A stretch of DNA of 64,000 nucleotides, from the NCBI GenBank assembly GCA_951813045.1, contig CATOTF010000002.1, forward strand, positions 1,364,001 to 1,428,000, given 5' to 3'. Below are positions 46,853 through 55,884 of the stretch, piece after piece. The translations under genes were made by a program, and so were the position numbers. The first letter of the stretch is position 1. Every line of letters starts with the position of its first letter. The notes beneath the pieces were generated by a model. The model did no database searches. It had not been told where the DNA came from and saw only the letters and a program-made list of their open reading frames with translations. The stretch is from an uncultured Rhizobiaceae bacterium. Lineage in GTDB: Bacteria; Pseudomonadota; Alphaproteobacteria; Rhizobiales; Rhizobiaceae.

Positions 46853-49081
46853 ATGACCGTTAACAACACCCACCCCATCACCCCGCAGTTAATCGCGGAT
46901 CACGGCATCAATGATGAAGAATATGCGCGGATCGTGGAACTGACCGAGCGGGAACCGACCTATACTGAACTCGGCATTTGGTCTGCCATGTGGAACGAAC
47001 ACTGTTCGTACAAGAGCTCCAAGAAATGGCTCAAAACCCTGCCAACAGAAGGCCCTCGCGTGGTTTATGGGCCGGGTGAAAATGCTGGAGTTGTAGACAT
47101 CGGAGACGACGATGTTGTTGTGTTCAAGATGGAAAGCCACAACCACCCGTCCTACATTGAACCTTACCAGGGTGCAGCGACCGGAGTTGGCGGCATCTTG
47201 CGGGATGTTTTTACCATGGGCGCCCGTCCAATCGCGGCGATGAATGCCCTGCGGTTCGGTGAACCCGACCATGCGAAAACCCGCCACCTCGTCTCGGGCG
47301 TCGTTTCTGGCGTCGGTGGATATGGTAATTCATTCGGCGTACCCACAGTTGGCGGCGAGGTTGAGTTTCATCCGCGCTACAACGGTAATATCCTCGTCAA
47401 CGCATTCGCTGCCGGGCTCGCAAAGCGGGATGCTATTTATGTTTCGAAAGCCGAAGGTGTCGGCCTGCCTGTTGTCTACCTCGGCGCAAAAACCGGCCGC
47501 GATGGCGTTGGGGGCGCAACCATGGCATCGGCAGAATTCGATGATTCCATCGACGAAAAACGCCCGACAGTTCAAGTCGGTGACCCGTTTACTGAAAAAT
47601 GCCTGTTAGAAGCCTGTCTCGAACTCATGGCATCCGGTGCTGTCATCGCCATTCAGGACATGGGAGCCGCAGGCTTAACATGCTCCGCAGTTGAAATGGG
47701 TGCACGAGGCGACCTCGGCATTCGCCTTAATCTCGACGATGTGCCGGTACGCGAAGACAATATGACGGCCTACGAAATGATGTTGTCGGAAAGTCAGGAA
47801 CGTATGCTCATGGTGCTGCGGCCCGAAAAGGAAGGTGAAGCGAAAGCGATCTTTACAAAATGGGGTTTGGATTTCGCGATTGTCGGTGAAACAACTGACG
47901 ATCTACGTTTCTCAATTCACCATCAGGGCGAAGAAGTTGCCAATCTCCCAATCAAAGAATTGGGAGATGAAGCACCTGAATACGACCGCCCCTGGATTGA
48001 ACCGGGTGTTCACAACGATCAGGAACCGCACCTGTTTGCACCGCCACATGATTTTAACGTTGCACTCATCAAGATGATTGGCTCGCCGGATTTATGCTCC
48101 CGCCGTTGGGTTTGGGAGCAATATGATACGCTTATTCAGGGGAACTCTCTGCAATTGCCGGGCGGTGATGCCGGCGTGGTGCGCGTTGAAGGGCACCCAA
48201 CCAAAGGGCTGGCATTTTCATCTGATGTCACACCACGATATGTGGAAGCAGATCCTTTTGAAGGCGGCAAACAGGCTGTTGCTGAATGTTACCGCAATCT
48301 TATAGCCACAGGCGCTGAACCGTTAGCGGCAACCGACAATCTAAATTTTGGCAACCCGGAAAAGCCGGAAATCATGGGCCAACTTGTCGCGGCCATCCGT
48401 GGCATAGGTGAAGCTTGCTCCGCCCTCAATATGCCCATCGTGTCTGGTAATGTCTCTCTGTATAACGAGACCAACGGGGAGGCTATTTTACCGACACCAA
48501 CTATCGGCGGTGTTGGCCTCATAGACGAGACCGACAAGATGGCTCGCATTGATACAGCAGATGAAGGTGATGTGCTTTTCTTAATTGGCACTGAAGGAAC
48601 TCATCTTTCCCAATCAATCTATCAGCGTGAAATATTGGGGGAAGAATCCGGTCCTGCTCCAACCGTCGATTTGATCATGGAAAAAGCCCGTGGCGAATTC
48701 GTGCTGGCGGCCATTCGTTCCGAATATGCATCCGCCTGCCATGATATATCAGATGGTGGTCTGGCGGTGGCGCTCGCGGAAATGTGCATGGCATCTGGCT
48801 ACGGCATGGCGTGTGAAATTGACGTCACCTACCCCCATTCCGCTTTGTTTGGGGAAGATCAGGCACGCTATATCGTGGCGGTTGATGATCAATGGGCGGA
48901 TATGTTCGCCGCTAATTCTGAAGGATCAGGTGTATCATTTGCCAGAATTGGTTCAGTTGCCGGAGACCGCTTGATTATCAATGATTTGATAGACATATCT
49001 GTAGACGACATGAAATCATGCCATGAGTCGTGGTTCCCAACCTATATGGCGGGCCCGGCAGTGGCAGAAGCGGCGGAGTAA
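46853..49081 (+). CDS. purL: FGAM synthase subunit PurL
   Basis: Catalytic ATP-binding subunit of formylglycinamidine ribonucleotide synthase, 742 aa, the small-type PurL that needs PurS and PurQ. Visible features: [20 protein letters not shown] (His/Tyr active-site region), [25 protein letters not shown] and [17 protein letters not shown]. The second half repeats the AIRS-like fold ([28 protein letters not shown]). AAGAAG precedes the ATG at 46853; the frame is open 14 codons upstream within the lipoprotein gene. Confidence 0.96.
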   Translation: MTVNNTHPITPQLIADHGINDEEYARIVELTEREPTYTELGIWSAMWNEHCSYKSSKKWLKTLPTEGPRVVYGPGENAGVVDIGDDDVVVFKMESHNHPSYIEPYQGAATGVGGILRDVFTMGARPIAAMNALRFGEPDHAKTRHLVSGVVSGVGGYGNSFGVPTVGGEVEFHPRYNGNILVNAFAAGLAKRDAIYVSKAEGVGLPVVYLGAKTGRDGVGGATMASAEFDDSIDEKRPTVQVGDPFTEKCLLEACLELMASGAVIAIQDMGAAGLTCSAVEMGARGDLGIRLNLDDVPVREDNMTAYEMMLSESQERMLMVLRPEKEGEAKAIFTKWGLDFAIVGETTDDLRFSIHHQGEEVANLPIKELGDEAPEYDRPWIEPGVHNDQEPHLFAPPHDFNVALIKMIGSPDLCSRRWVWEQYDTLIQGNSLQLPGGDAGVVRVEGHPTKGLAFSSDVTPRYVEADPFEGGKQAVAECYRNLIATGAEPLAATDNLNFGNPEKPEIMGQLVAAIRGIGEACSALNMPIVSGNVSLYNETNGEAILPTPTIGGVGLIDETDKMARIDTADEGDVLFLIGTEGTHLSQSIYQREILGEESGPAPTVDLIMEKARGEFVLAAIRSEYASACHDISDGGLAVALAEMCMASGYGMACEIDVTYPHSALFGEDQARYIVAVDDQWADMFAANSEGSGVSFARIGSVAGDRLIINDLIDISVDDMKSCHESWFPTYMAGPAVAEAAE

Positions 49082-49086
49082 ATAAC

Positions 49087-49320
49087 ATGGCAATGGACGC
49101 AGCAGACATTGAATCAATGATCAAGGAAGCGCTGCCCGATGCGCAGGTGACCATTCGTGATCTCGCCGGTGACGGGGACCACTATGCGGCAGAAGTCGTT
49201 TCTTCAGAGTTTGTGGGAAAATCCCGCGTACAACAGCACCAGATCGTATATGGTGCTCTAAAGGGTAAAATGGGTGGTGTGCTCCACGCATTGGCACTGC
49301 AAACAAGCGCCCCGGAGTAG
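49087..49320 (+). CDS. BolA-family protein
   Basis: Small 77-aa BolA-like protein with a class II KH-like fold; such proteins bind monothiol glutaredoxins and iron-sulfur clusters. Family stretches are IKEALPDAQVTIRDLAGDGD, HYAAEVVSSEFVGKSRVQQH and QIVYGALKGKMGGVLHALAL. The conserved C-terminal histidine (LHALAL) is present. It starts 5 bp after purL and is followed, two genes later, by grxD, a pairing common in alphaproteobacteria. Confidence 0.92.
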   Translation: MAMDAADIESMIKEALPDAQVTIRDLAGDGDHYAAEVVSSEFVGKSRVQQHQIVYGALKGKMGGVLHALALQTSAPE

Positions 49321-49348
49321 AAACCTAAATTAGACTTAAGAGGCTTTG

Positions 49349-49585
49349 ATGGACTATTGGCTCATAGCACAAGCAATTTTTGTTGCATTGATATTTGCCG
49401 GGCTCGTCATCTACGTCATCGTCGGCAAACACCGCCAACGGAAAAATCCTAATACTTACAAGTGGAAACCTGAACAGGATTATGATGTGGTCCTGCGCGG
49501 AGAAACACCCATGTCGCCGGGATTTCCTACTTTGAAGAAACGGGAGAAGCCCGGTTCGTCAAAACCTGAAAATTCCCAACATTAA
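49349..49585 (+). CDS. Small single-pass membrane protein (78 aa)
   Basis: Hypothetical. One membrane segment near the N terminus (about residues 7-27, AQAIFVALIFAGLVIYVIVG), followed by a basic, lysine-rich cytoplasmic tail. AAGAGG is well placed before the ATG at 49349. It lies 28 bp after the bolA-like gene and is probably part of the same transcript. The function is unknown. Confidence 0.55.
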   Translation: MDYWLIAQAIFVALIFAGLVIYVIVGKHRQRKNPNTYKWKPEQDYDVVLRGETPMSPGFPTLKKREKPGSSKPENSQH

Positions 49586-49619
49586 ATTCTGCGGTCATAA
49601 AAACCTGTTCAATTGGACA

Positions 49620-50156
49620 CTATTTCCACGAACGTCGAGGGTACGTCTCAAAAGCCTCTACTGCACATTGGATCCTGGGTATATCATTCGCAATCACATC
49701 TACGGGTAATGATGAACAATCGAATGTTTCATACTCATCGCCTGGGTCGTCAATTTCACAGAAATATATCAAAGATAATTCCCTACCACGGCTGATTTGG
49801 TCAAAAAATGGAGCCACAAATATTGGCGGCTCGACCCACATAAGATTGTTTAGTTCCGACAAAACCAGCCTCTCAAATACAGCATCCAGAGAATCATCGG
49901 ATGACAGTATAACTTTACCGGGAGGGTGCAGTAGGCCCGCATAATGGGCGTCATCACTATCTCGTCGAGTTAAATAAACATGGGTATTTCCACCACGCTT
50001 AAATAATGGCACCACGACGAATGTCGGAGTGACGACAAGTCGAGCGACAGCCTCAAACACATCCGTCTGCAAATGACCGGGCTCTAGGAGAGCTAAGTCG
50101 CCTAACAAGTTAGATTTTTCCATCTGACCCGCCAAAACAATACCTTTCTTATCCAC
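49620..50156 (-). CDS. Hypothetical protein, possibly degenerate Nudix-like (178 aa)
   Basis: Not firmly recognised. A central segment (HYAGLLHPPGKVILSSDDSL then AVFERLVLSELN) has the layout of a Nudix hydrolase region, with strands before and after (FVVVPLFKRGG, ELSLIYFCEID). However, the REUxEExGU Nudix box is mostly lost, so catalysis is doubtful. It lies on the minus strand between the bolA-like gene and grxD, opposite to its neighbours. Confidence 0.5.
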   Translation of the reverse strand: MDKKGIVLAGQMEKSNLLGDLALLEPGHLQTDVFEAVARLVVTPTFVVVPLFKRGGNTHVYLTRRDSDDAHYAGLLHPPGKVILSSDDSLDAVFERLVLSELNNLMWVEPPIFVAPFFDQISRGRELSLIYFCEIDDPGDEYETFDCSSLPVDVIANDIPRIQCAVEAFETYPRRSWK

Positions 50157-50365
50157 CGCTATCGCAAACCCCTCAAAATCAGTGGCAATAGGAACTCGTG
50201 CGAACTATGTAATGCTAATCACTGATCATACGCATTTTTGAAGCCAATAATCCATTGCAACGTTGCTGCCAGTTGCCACTGGTAAACCGTCCCGTTTGTG
50301 CTTAAATATGGTTCAAGACGCGGCTGTGAAACCGCATACTCCCAAAATCGTTCAAGGACAGACCC

Positions 50366-50704
50366 ATGAGCATGAATGAATTTATCGACAATGAAATAAA
50401 ATCCAACGACGTGCTTGTTTTTATGAAGGGCACGCCAGCATTCCCCCAATGCGGATTTTCCGGACAGGTAGCCCAGATCATGGATTATCTTGATGTCGAA
50501 TGGAAAGGTATCAACGTGTTAGCTGACGATGACTTGCGTCAGGGTGTGAAAGACTACACCAATTGGCCCACCGTTCCCCAAATCTACGTTAAAGGCGAGT
50601 TTATAGGCGGTTGTGATATCGCCCGTGAGATGTTTCAATCCGGTGAGTTAAAAACAATGCTGGAAGAAAAGGGCGTTGTGATGGCCGGGAAAGCAAGCGC
50701 TTAA
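50366..50704 (+). CDS. grxD: Monothiol glutaredoxin (Grx4/GrxD family)
   Basis: Monothiol glutaredoxin that carries iron-sulfur clusters with glutathione and works with BolA proteins. The 112-aa sequence has the active site C29-G-F-S in PAFPQCGFSGQVAQIM, the cis-proline region WPTVPQIYVKGEFIGGCD, and the glycine pair of the glutathione site. A strong terminator follows within 30 bp. Confidence 0.95.
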   Translation: MSMNEFIDNEIKSNDVLVFMKGTPAFPQCGFSGQVAQIMDYLDVEWKGINVLADDDLRQGVKDYTNWPTVPQIYVKGEFIGGCDIAREMFQSGELKTMLEEKGVVMAGKASA

Positions 50705-50730
50705 TCCGATTATTTAATAAATGGGTTTAA

Positions 50731-50760
50731 AGGCGCTGCCTCCGGGAAGCGCCTTTTTTA
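50731..50760 (+). terminator. Terminator downstream of grxD
   Basis: A 7-bp stem AGGCGCT (50731-50737) and AGCGCCT (50748-50754), with a 10-nt loop, is followed by a run of T. It lies 27 bp after the grxD stop. Confidence 0.9.
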
Positions 50761-50772
50761 TTGGAGTATGGG

Positions 50773-51474
50773 ATGGAAAATGTAATTTTTAACGGCTTTG
50801 GAAGGCAGACTTTTCCATTTCTCAAAGCGCTGAAATTTCACGCCAACCGGGAATGGTTCCAAGAAAATAAAGCGCTTTATGAGAGTGACGTTAAAAATCC
50901 TCTCGGTGATCTTGCAGAAGCCGCCGGGGCCGCCTGTGAGAAGGCAGGTCTCCCGTTCAAAGGGAACCGGAAAACATCACCTTTTCGGATTTACCGCGAT
51001 GTCCGGTTTTCCAAGGATAAGAACCCATACAAAACGAACGTAAGTGCGGTAATTTCCCGTGACGGAACCAAAAAAGACGCAGGTGGCATCTACATGCATT
51101 TTGAGCCGGATAATTGCTTTTTGGCTTCTGGCCTATGGTTTCCGCCCTCCCCATCATTGAAAGCATTGCGGGAACAGATAGTCGCTCGCAGTGACGATTT
51201 TTTGAAAATCGAAGCCGATTTGGGGAAAAAAGGACTGTCATTTGGAACGGAACACACACTTACCCGGCTACCAAATGCCTTTAAATTAGAAGAAGACTCG
51301 GAAGTTCAACGTCTGTTGAAACTAAAAATGTTTATTATTCAAAAACCTATTAGCGAAGAACTGGCGCTATCCGCTGATCTGGTGAACGCAGTCGTCGAAT
51401 TCGGTAAAACGGCTTTGCCATTGATGAATTTCGTTTGGAGAGCGGTCGACCCGCTGCGTAAAGAAGACGGTTGA
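50773..51474 (+). CDS. DUF2461 domain protein
   Basis: Protein of 233 aa from the ATG at 50773 (GGAGTATGGG just upstream). It matches DUF2461 in the opening (FPFLKALKFHANREWFQENK), the middle (FRIYRDVRFSKDKNPYKTNV) and GGIYMHFEPDNCFLASGLW. No enzymatic role is established for the family. Directly downstream, on the other strand, is the pagL-like pseudogene. Confidence 0.88.
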   Translation: MENVIFNGFGRQTFPFLKALKFHANREWFQENKALYESDVKNPLGDLAEAAGAACEKAGLPFKGNRKTSPFRIYRDVRFSKDKNPYKTNVSAVISRDGTKKDAGGIYMHFEPDNCFLASGLWFPPSPSLKALREQIVARSDDFLKIEADLGKKGLSFGTEHTLTRLPNAFKLEEDSEVQRLLKLKMFIIQKPISEELALSADLVNAVVEFGKTALPLMNFVWRAVDPLRKEDG

Positions 51475-51775
51475 ACTTAAAACTCAAACCCAAGTTTCAA
51501 CGCAACGTCAGTTTGTCCGGAATTATTTCCCCCGGCTAACCCTGCATGGGACATGTGGGATATCTGAAGTATAACGTTCAGATTATCGGTAACCTCAGCG
51601 CCGATGCCAAAGGATTCACGAAACAACACTGCCGAACCTAGCCCACGCTGGAACGTAGTGGGGTTAATTCTGGTTGGGCTTAACTCCCCATCATGGAGTG
51701 CCGCCCCAAAACTGGACTTGTCACGGTTTAGTTCCGTGTCCTTGAATTGGATTAATCCCATCAAGGAGAACTATT

Positions 51776-52051
51776 ATGGCACGAGGCCACACAGACGAAT
51801 TCAAGCGTGAAGCGGTGCGTATTGCGCTGACCAGCGGACTTACCCGGAAACAAGTGGCATCAGATTTGGGGGTCGGCTTTTCGACGTTATCGAAATGGAT
51901 ACAACAATCCCGGCCTGATGACCTTCCACCATCGGTTGATATTGATCTGGCCAAAGAGAATGAGCGGCTTCGCAGAGAGGTTCGTCTCCTCACGGAGGAG
52001 AGGGAGATATTAAAGAAGGCAACAGTGTTCTTCGCGGGTCAAAGCAAGTGA
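51776..52051 (+). CDS. IS3-family transposase OrfA, copy 1
   Basis: Helix-turn-helix protein of 91 aa: EFKREAVRIALTSGLTRKQV, DLGVGFSTLSKWI, then a leucine-zipper-like segment RLRREVRLLTEEREILKKA. Its stop overlaps the OrfB start as GTGA, so OrfB may be made by re-initiation or by frameshifting, both known in this family. Identical at protein level to copy 2. Confidence 0.95.
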   Translation: MARGHTDEFKREAVRIALTSGLTRKQVASDLGVGFSTLSKWIQQSRPDDLPPSVDIDLAKENERLRREVRLLTEEREILKKATVFFAGQSK

Positions 52052-52905
52052 GATTTGCGTTTGTCGAAGAACACAGGAAACACGTTCCGGTGGATCGGCT
52101 TTGCCATATTCTGAATGTTACATCGCGTGGTTATCGTGCCTGGCACAACCGCCCTGTTAGTCAACGGCAGCGCGATGACATGGTGGTTCTGGCGCACATC
52201 CGTGAACAGCATCACTTGAGCCTTGGCAGTTATGGTCGCCCGAGAATGACGCAGGAGTTGAAGGAAGCCGGCCTTGCTATTGGTCACCGCCGTGTTGGCC
52301 GCCTGATGCGCGACAACGGCATTCGAGTGGTCAGAACACGCAAATACAAAGCTACGACCGATAGCAATCACCGCTTCAACATTGCGCCTAACTTGCTGGG
52401 GCGGAACTTCCAAGCGGATAAACCCAACCAGAAATGGGCAGGTGACATCAGCTACATCTGGACCCGTGAGGGCTGGCTGTATCTGGCAGTGATGATCGAT
52501 CTACATTCACGCCGTGTGGTGGGTTGGGCTGTCAGCAACCGGTTGAAGAAAGACTTGGCATTGCAGGCTCTCAACCGGGCTTTGGCCCTTCGAAACCCAC
52601 CGCCGGGCTGCATTCATCATACGGACCGTGGCAGTCAATACTGCTCTCATGATTATCAAAAACGAATGCGTGAACTGAAGTTTAAAGTGTCCATGAGCCG
52701 AAAAGGCAATTGCTGGGACAACGCCGTGGTCGAGACGTTCTTCAAAACACTCAAAGCCGAACTCATCTGGCGCGGCACATGGCAAACACGACAGCAAGCA
52801 ACCGACGCCCTGTTCCAATACATCAACGGCTTTTACAACAGCCGCAGAAGACACTCAGCAATAGGAGGAATGTCGCCCATCAAATTTGAACGAAAAACGA
52901 GTTAA
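52048..52905 (+). CDS. IS3-family transposase OrfB (DDE), copy 1
   Basis: Integrase-like catalytic protein of 285 aa from a GTG start. It has an HTH_21-like region (RDDMVVLAHIREQHHLSLG and YGRPRM) and the rve domain. Candidate DDE residues: D in WAGDISYIWTREG, D in HHTDRGSQYCS and E in CWDNAVVETFFKTLK. The C-terminal part (YINGFYNSRRRHSAIGG) is typical. Differs from copy 2 at two residues only (A76/V and I80/V region), both in a short divergent patch. Confidence 0.95.
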   Translation: MRFAFVEEHRKHVPVDRLCHILNVTSRGYRAWHNRPVSQRQRDDMVVLAHIREQHHLSLGSYGRPRMTQELKEAGLAIGHRRVGRLMRDNGIRVVRTRKYKATTDSNHRFNIAPNLLGRNFQADKPNQKWAGDISYIWTREGWLYLAVMIDLHSRRVVGWAVSNRLKKDLALQALNRALALRNPPPGCIHHTDRGSQYCSHDYQKRMRELKFKVSMSRKGNCWDNAVVETFFKTLKAELIWRGTWQTRQQATDALFQYINGFYNSRRRHSAIGGMSPIKFERKTS

Positions 52906-53382
52906 ACGAGAACAGGATGCGGAATTAATACGGGACAAGTCCAAACTGGTTTCCACGAAGACAGGGCCATAAACCTTATGATGCCAGGTAAGGCCAGCAT
53001 AAATAGAATTTGCGACATGGTCATCTATTGATACCAATGCACCCAGATGAAACCTCGGTGTTAACAGTTCGTGGATGAAACCCTCTTCGGGTTGCTCTCG
53101 ATAGTCGAAATCAAAAGGTGCAAATAGCACTTCGCCCGTGACCCCAATCCGGTCATATTCCAGTGCAGGAGAGTTCCCCCGGAAGTTGGGGTCAATTATT
53201 GAACCGCCAAAACGTGCTTCATCAATAACCCCATCAAATGCAGATGCATTGACCAGCCCCAAGTTCAAAAAGGTGAGCAAGCCTAACAAAAGGGAACAAA
53301 TTCTGAATTTCATGGGAAATATCACGCGTCTGCAAATTATTGTTACATTATCATCTTGTTAACATTTCACAACCCCAACAGC

Positions 53383-54270
53383 TTAACTCGGCGGCCTGTT
53401 TAGCTGTTTGAAGTCAAATAGGTTAACGTCCAGCATATGGCTGGGATTTATATTTCCCATGGCGCGTATCATCGTATTCTTACGCCCTGGCATCCTGGCT
53501 TCGATATCCGTCAGCATCTGTTTCATGATATTGCGTTGCAACCCATCCTGGGAGCCGCATAGATCGCACGGTATTATAGGAAACTGCATATGGGATGCGA
53601 AGCGTGCCAGGTCATTTTCCGCACAAAAGGCCAGTGGGCGTAAAACCATCAGGTCATTCTCATCGTTTAACAGTTTTGGCGGCATCGTGGCCAATTTACC
53701 GCCATGAAACAGGTTGAGGAAAAATGTCTCCAAAATATCTTCGCGGTGATGTCCTAACACAAGCGCGTCACACCCTTCTTCACGGGCTACGCGATAAAGG
53801 TTTCCCCGTCGAAGCCGCGAGCAAAGTGCGCAATAGGTAGCGTTTTCCGGCACTTTTTGCGTCACGATTGAATAAGTATCCCGATATTCAATCCTGTGCT
53901 CAATGCCGTTAGCGTCCAGCCATTCAGGCAAAACATGTTTGGGGAAGTTGGGTTGCCCCTGGTCGAGATTGCACGCCAGAAGATCAACATTCAGCAGGCC
54001 TCGCCATTTAAGATCGAGCAACAAGGCAATCAACCCATAACTGTCTTTACCACCGGAAAGACCAATCAACCATTTTGGACGCCGGCCTTCATGGGCTGGA
54101 GCAACCATGTCGTAAATATCGATTGCTTCCCGAGCTTGGCGAAGCAATCGCTTCCGCAATTTGTTAAACTCCACGCTGGTTGGCACGGTTCGAAACATGG
54201 CGTGGCATGTATCGTATCGTTCCTTGTCCGGTGCAGAAACTGACGTTGTTTGTGATTCAGACTTGGGCAT
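53383..54270 (-). CDS. ttcA: tRNA 2-thiocytidine(32) synthetase TtcA
   Basis: Thiolates cytidine 32 of certain tRNAs using ATP and an iron-sulfur cluster. The 295-aa protein has the PP-loop S72-GGKDS-77 ([13 protein letters not shown]), the two cysteines C148 and C151 in [29 protein letters not shown], and a further cysteine pair in [11 protein letters not shown]. These are the TtcA-type cluster ligands and thiolation residues. It is downstream of rpsD on the same strand, with a terminator between them. Confidence 0.95.
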   Translation of the reverse strand: MPKSESQTTSVSAPDKERYDTCHAMFRTVPTSVEFNKLRKRLLRQAREAIDIYDMVAPAHEGRRPKWLIGLSGGKDSYGLIALLLDLKWRGLLNVDLLACNLDQGQPNFPKHVLPEWLDANGIEHRIEYRDTYSIVTQKVPENATYCALCSRLRRGNLYRVAREEGCDALVLGHHREDILETFFLNLFHGGKLATMPPKLLNDENDLMVLRPLAFCAENDLARFASHMQFPIIPCDLCGSQDGLQRNIMKQMLTDIEARMPGRKNTMIRAMGNINPSHMLDVNLFDFKQLNRPPS

Positions 54271-54283
54271 GGAATAACCTTAC

Positions 54284-54315
54284 AAAAAAGGGCTGCCCAA
54301 ACGAGCAGCCCTTTT
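54284..54315 (-). terminator. Terminator downstream of rpsD
   Basis: On the minus strand the stem GGGCTGC / GCAGCCC (54305-54311 and 54290-54296) is extended by A-T pairs and followed by TTTTTT. It lies about 25 bp after the rpsD stop and before ttcA; the A-rich other arm could also work on the plus strand. Confidence 0.9.
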
Positions 54316-54338
54316 GAAAATTCCTTAGTTGAATTCCA

Positions 54339-54956
54339 TTAACGGGAATAAAATTCAACCGTCAGGTTAGGTTCCATAACAACCGGATACGGCACATCAC
54401 CGAAGGCTGGAACGTTCACCAAGCTGCATGTCATCTTGCTGTGATCAGCAGAAACGTATTCGGGGACATCACGCTCAGCGAGTTGGGCCGATTCCAAAAC
54501 GATGGCAAGTTGTTTCGATTTCTCGCGGATTTCAATTACATCACCGGGCTTGCAGCGATATGATGGAATGTTTACGCGAACACCGTTCACCTTGATATGG
54601 CCGTGGTTGATAAACTGACGGGCAGCAAACACGGTGGGTACGAACTTCGCACGGTAAATGATAGCATCCAAACGACGCTCCAGCAGACCGATCAGGTTTT
54701 CCGATGTATCGCCTTTCAGCGCACTGGCCTGATCGTAAATCTTGCGGAATTGTTTTTCCGAAATATTGCCGTAGTAGCCCTTAAATTTTTGCTTCGCACG
54801 AAGCTGGATACCGAAGTCGGACAGTTTACCTTTACGGCCCTGACCGTGCTGGCCGGGGCCATATTCACGACGGTTTACAGGAGACTTGGGGCGTCCCCAG
54901 ATGTTTTCGCCCATACGGCGGTCAATTTTATATTTAGATGATTGGCGCTTGCTCAT
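54339..54956 (-). CDS. rpsD: 30S ribosomal protein S4
   Basis: Primary 16S rRNA-binding protein of the small subunit, 205 aa. The start is ATG at 54956 with [20 protein letters not shown], preceded by a CGAGGAA ribosome-binding site. The S4 domain is seen as [38 protein letters not shown] and [18 protein letters not shown]. It stands alone rather than in the alpha operon, as in many alphaproteobacteria. The frame is open 32 codons upstream by chance. Confidence 0.97.
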   Translation of the reverse strand: MSKRQSSKYKIDRRMGENIWGRPKSPVNRREYGPGQHGQGRKGKLSDFGIQLRAKQKFKGYYGNISEKQFRKIYDQASALKGDTSENLIGLLERRLDAIIYRAKFVPTVFAARQFINHGHIKVNGVRVNIPSYRCKPGDVIEIREKSKQLAIVLESAQLAERDVPEYVSADHSKMTCSLVNVPAFGDVPYPVVMEPNLTVEFYSR

Positions 54957-54977
54957 AGCATTTCCTCGAACAAAATA

Positions 54978-54998
54978 GTCCGCAGACCATCCGCGGAC
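54978..54998 (-). promoter_or_regulatory. Hairpin in the rpsD leader, next to the ribosome-binding site
   Basis: In the 5' leader on the minus strand, GTCCGC and GCGGAC form a perfect 6-bp stem with a 9-nt loop, ending about 10 nt before the CGAGGAA ribosome-binding site. The position suits translational control, perhaps by S4 itself, but no known S4 leader motif is recognised here. Confidence 0.35.
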
Positions 54999-55494
54999 AA
55001 AGAGAAAACGCACCCTCCTCTTCCGACTGTTTTTGCCGAATGACAGAACCATGCGCGCACGCTTTGCGAAGATGGTTCACGGGATACGTAGAACGCGCGC
55101 GAAGTCTCCCACGCGCGCCGCTGTTCTCTAGGGTAATTGAAGTTTTGTGTCAAACGCTTGCCGGCGCCTCAGATCTACAAGGCATCAACATTCAGCTTAG
55201 AATTAAACGGAGGTCTGTTTGGAGCCCAACTTGCCGTTTTCGACCTTGTCGCAGACCGATCATGTAAAAGGGATGGAACTCGGCAATAATTTCCCCACAT
55301 CGTTATTGGTCGCCTGTCGCAGAACAGAAATCCCCTCCATTTTTACCGGGTAAGTCTACTCCGCCGCAGTCGTAATATTTTGAGCCCTAAGCTCGGTCAT
55401 CGAACTGTTTGGCCAATTGGCATGGCGATTGCATTTCTATTCTCGAACTGAACGATCTGTCCTGGGTTTGGGCAGATTTATTGAAGAGGGATAT
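54999..55494 (+). other. Upstream region of rpsD and of the large oxidase gene, no supported gene
   Basis: Should hold the rpsD promoter on the minus strand (region of 55,060-55,140 has CG-rich and AT-rich blocks). I see no gene, and no clear -35/-10 pair was found. A short hydrophilic frame exists at 55417, but the nearest good start is later (55495). Confidence 0.35.
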
Positions 55495-55782
55495 ATGATG
55501 CAGCAAATTTCACACCTTCCAGGCATTACCGGGCACAATAAAATGTTTCATTTTGGGACACTTCTATCAGCGGTTGGCGGTACGCAAGTCATTGCACACA
55601 TAATGGGACAGGGCGCGATCTGCGGGTCGTTTTCCTGGTCGTTCCTGTTGCATCAAGTCAGCGAAAGCTCCCATTGCTGGGGTTGCCCTGTTGCCATAAC
55701 AGGTGTCGCGCTCACAGCCGTCTCGGTTTTAGGCAGCGGCACACTGCCCGGTTGTGCCAAACATAGCGCCGTTTCCACATAG
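55495..55782 (+). CDS. Hypothetical small protein (95 aa), doubtful
   Basis: Not recognised. GAAGAGG lies 8 bp before a double ATG, which is the main support. The sequence is hydrophobic-to-neutral with several cysteines and histidines (SSHCWGCPVAITGVALTAVS). It lies 100 bp before the large oxidase gene on the same strand. It may be spurious. Confidence 0.3.
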   Translation: MMQQISHLPGITGHNKMFHFGTLLSAVGGTQVIAHIMGQGAICGSFSWSFLLHQVSESSHCWGCPVAITGVALTAVSVLGSGTLPGCAKHSAVST

Positions 55783-55884
55783 GAATTCCCTTTCATGCCG
55801 GTTCGAGTTTGAACACCTGACCTTCCGGCAACCTCGCAAATAGAAACTTTCCTGCCGATGCGGCAAAATTCAGGACATAGTTCC

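Larger units (their letters stand above)
51713..52943 (+). mobile_element. IS3-family insertion sequence, copy 1 (1,231 bp)
   Basis: The ends, defined by comparison with the second copy, are TGGACTTGTCAC at the left and the inverted TGGACTTGTCCC at the right. The element is flanked by the 3-bp duplication AAC (51710-51712 and 52944-52946). Two overlapping frames encode the transposase. It is inserted in the pagL-like gene. Confidence 0.95.
51477..53313 (-). pseudogene. PagL-like lipid A 3-O-deacylase, interrupted by an IS3-family element
   Basis: The N-terminal part (53313 down to 52944) has a signal peptide (ending NASAFDG) and beta-barrel sequence such as FHLGALVSIDDHVANSIYAG. The C-terminal part (51712 down to 51477) has HDGELSPTRINPTTFQRG and the active-site region LQISHMSHAGL, ending KLGFEF. 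Removing the 1,231-bp IS3 element and one copy of its AAC duplication joins VFVETS to FGAALHDG in frame and gives a 200-aa protein of normal size for this outer-membrane enzyme. The catalytic His-x-Ser is kept, but the next residue is His where the family usually has Asn. The start (ATG at 53313) has a weak ribosome-binding site. Confidence 0.85.
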
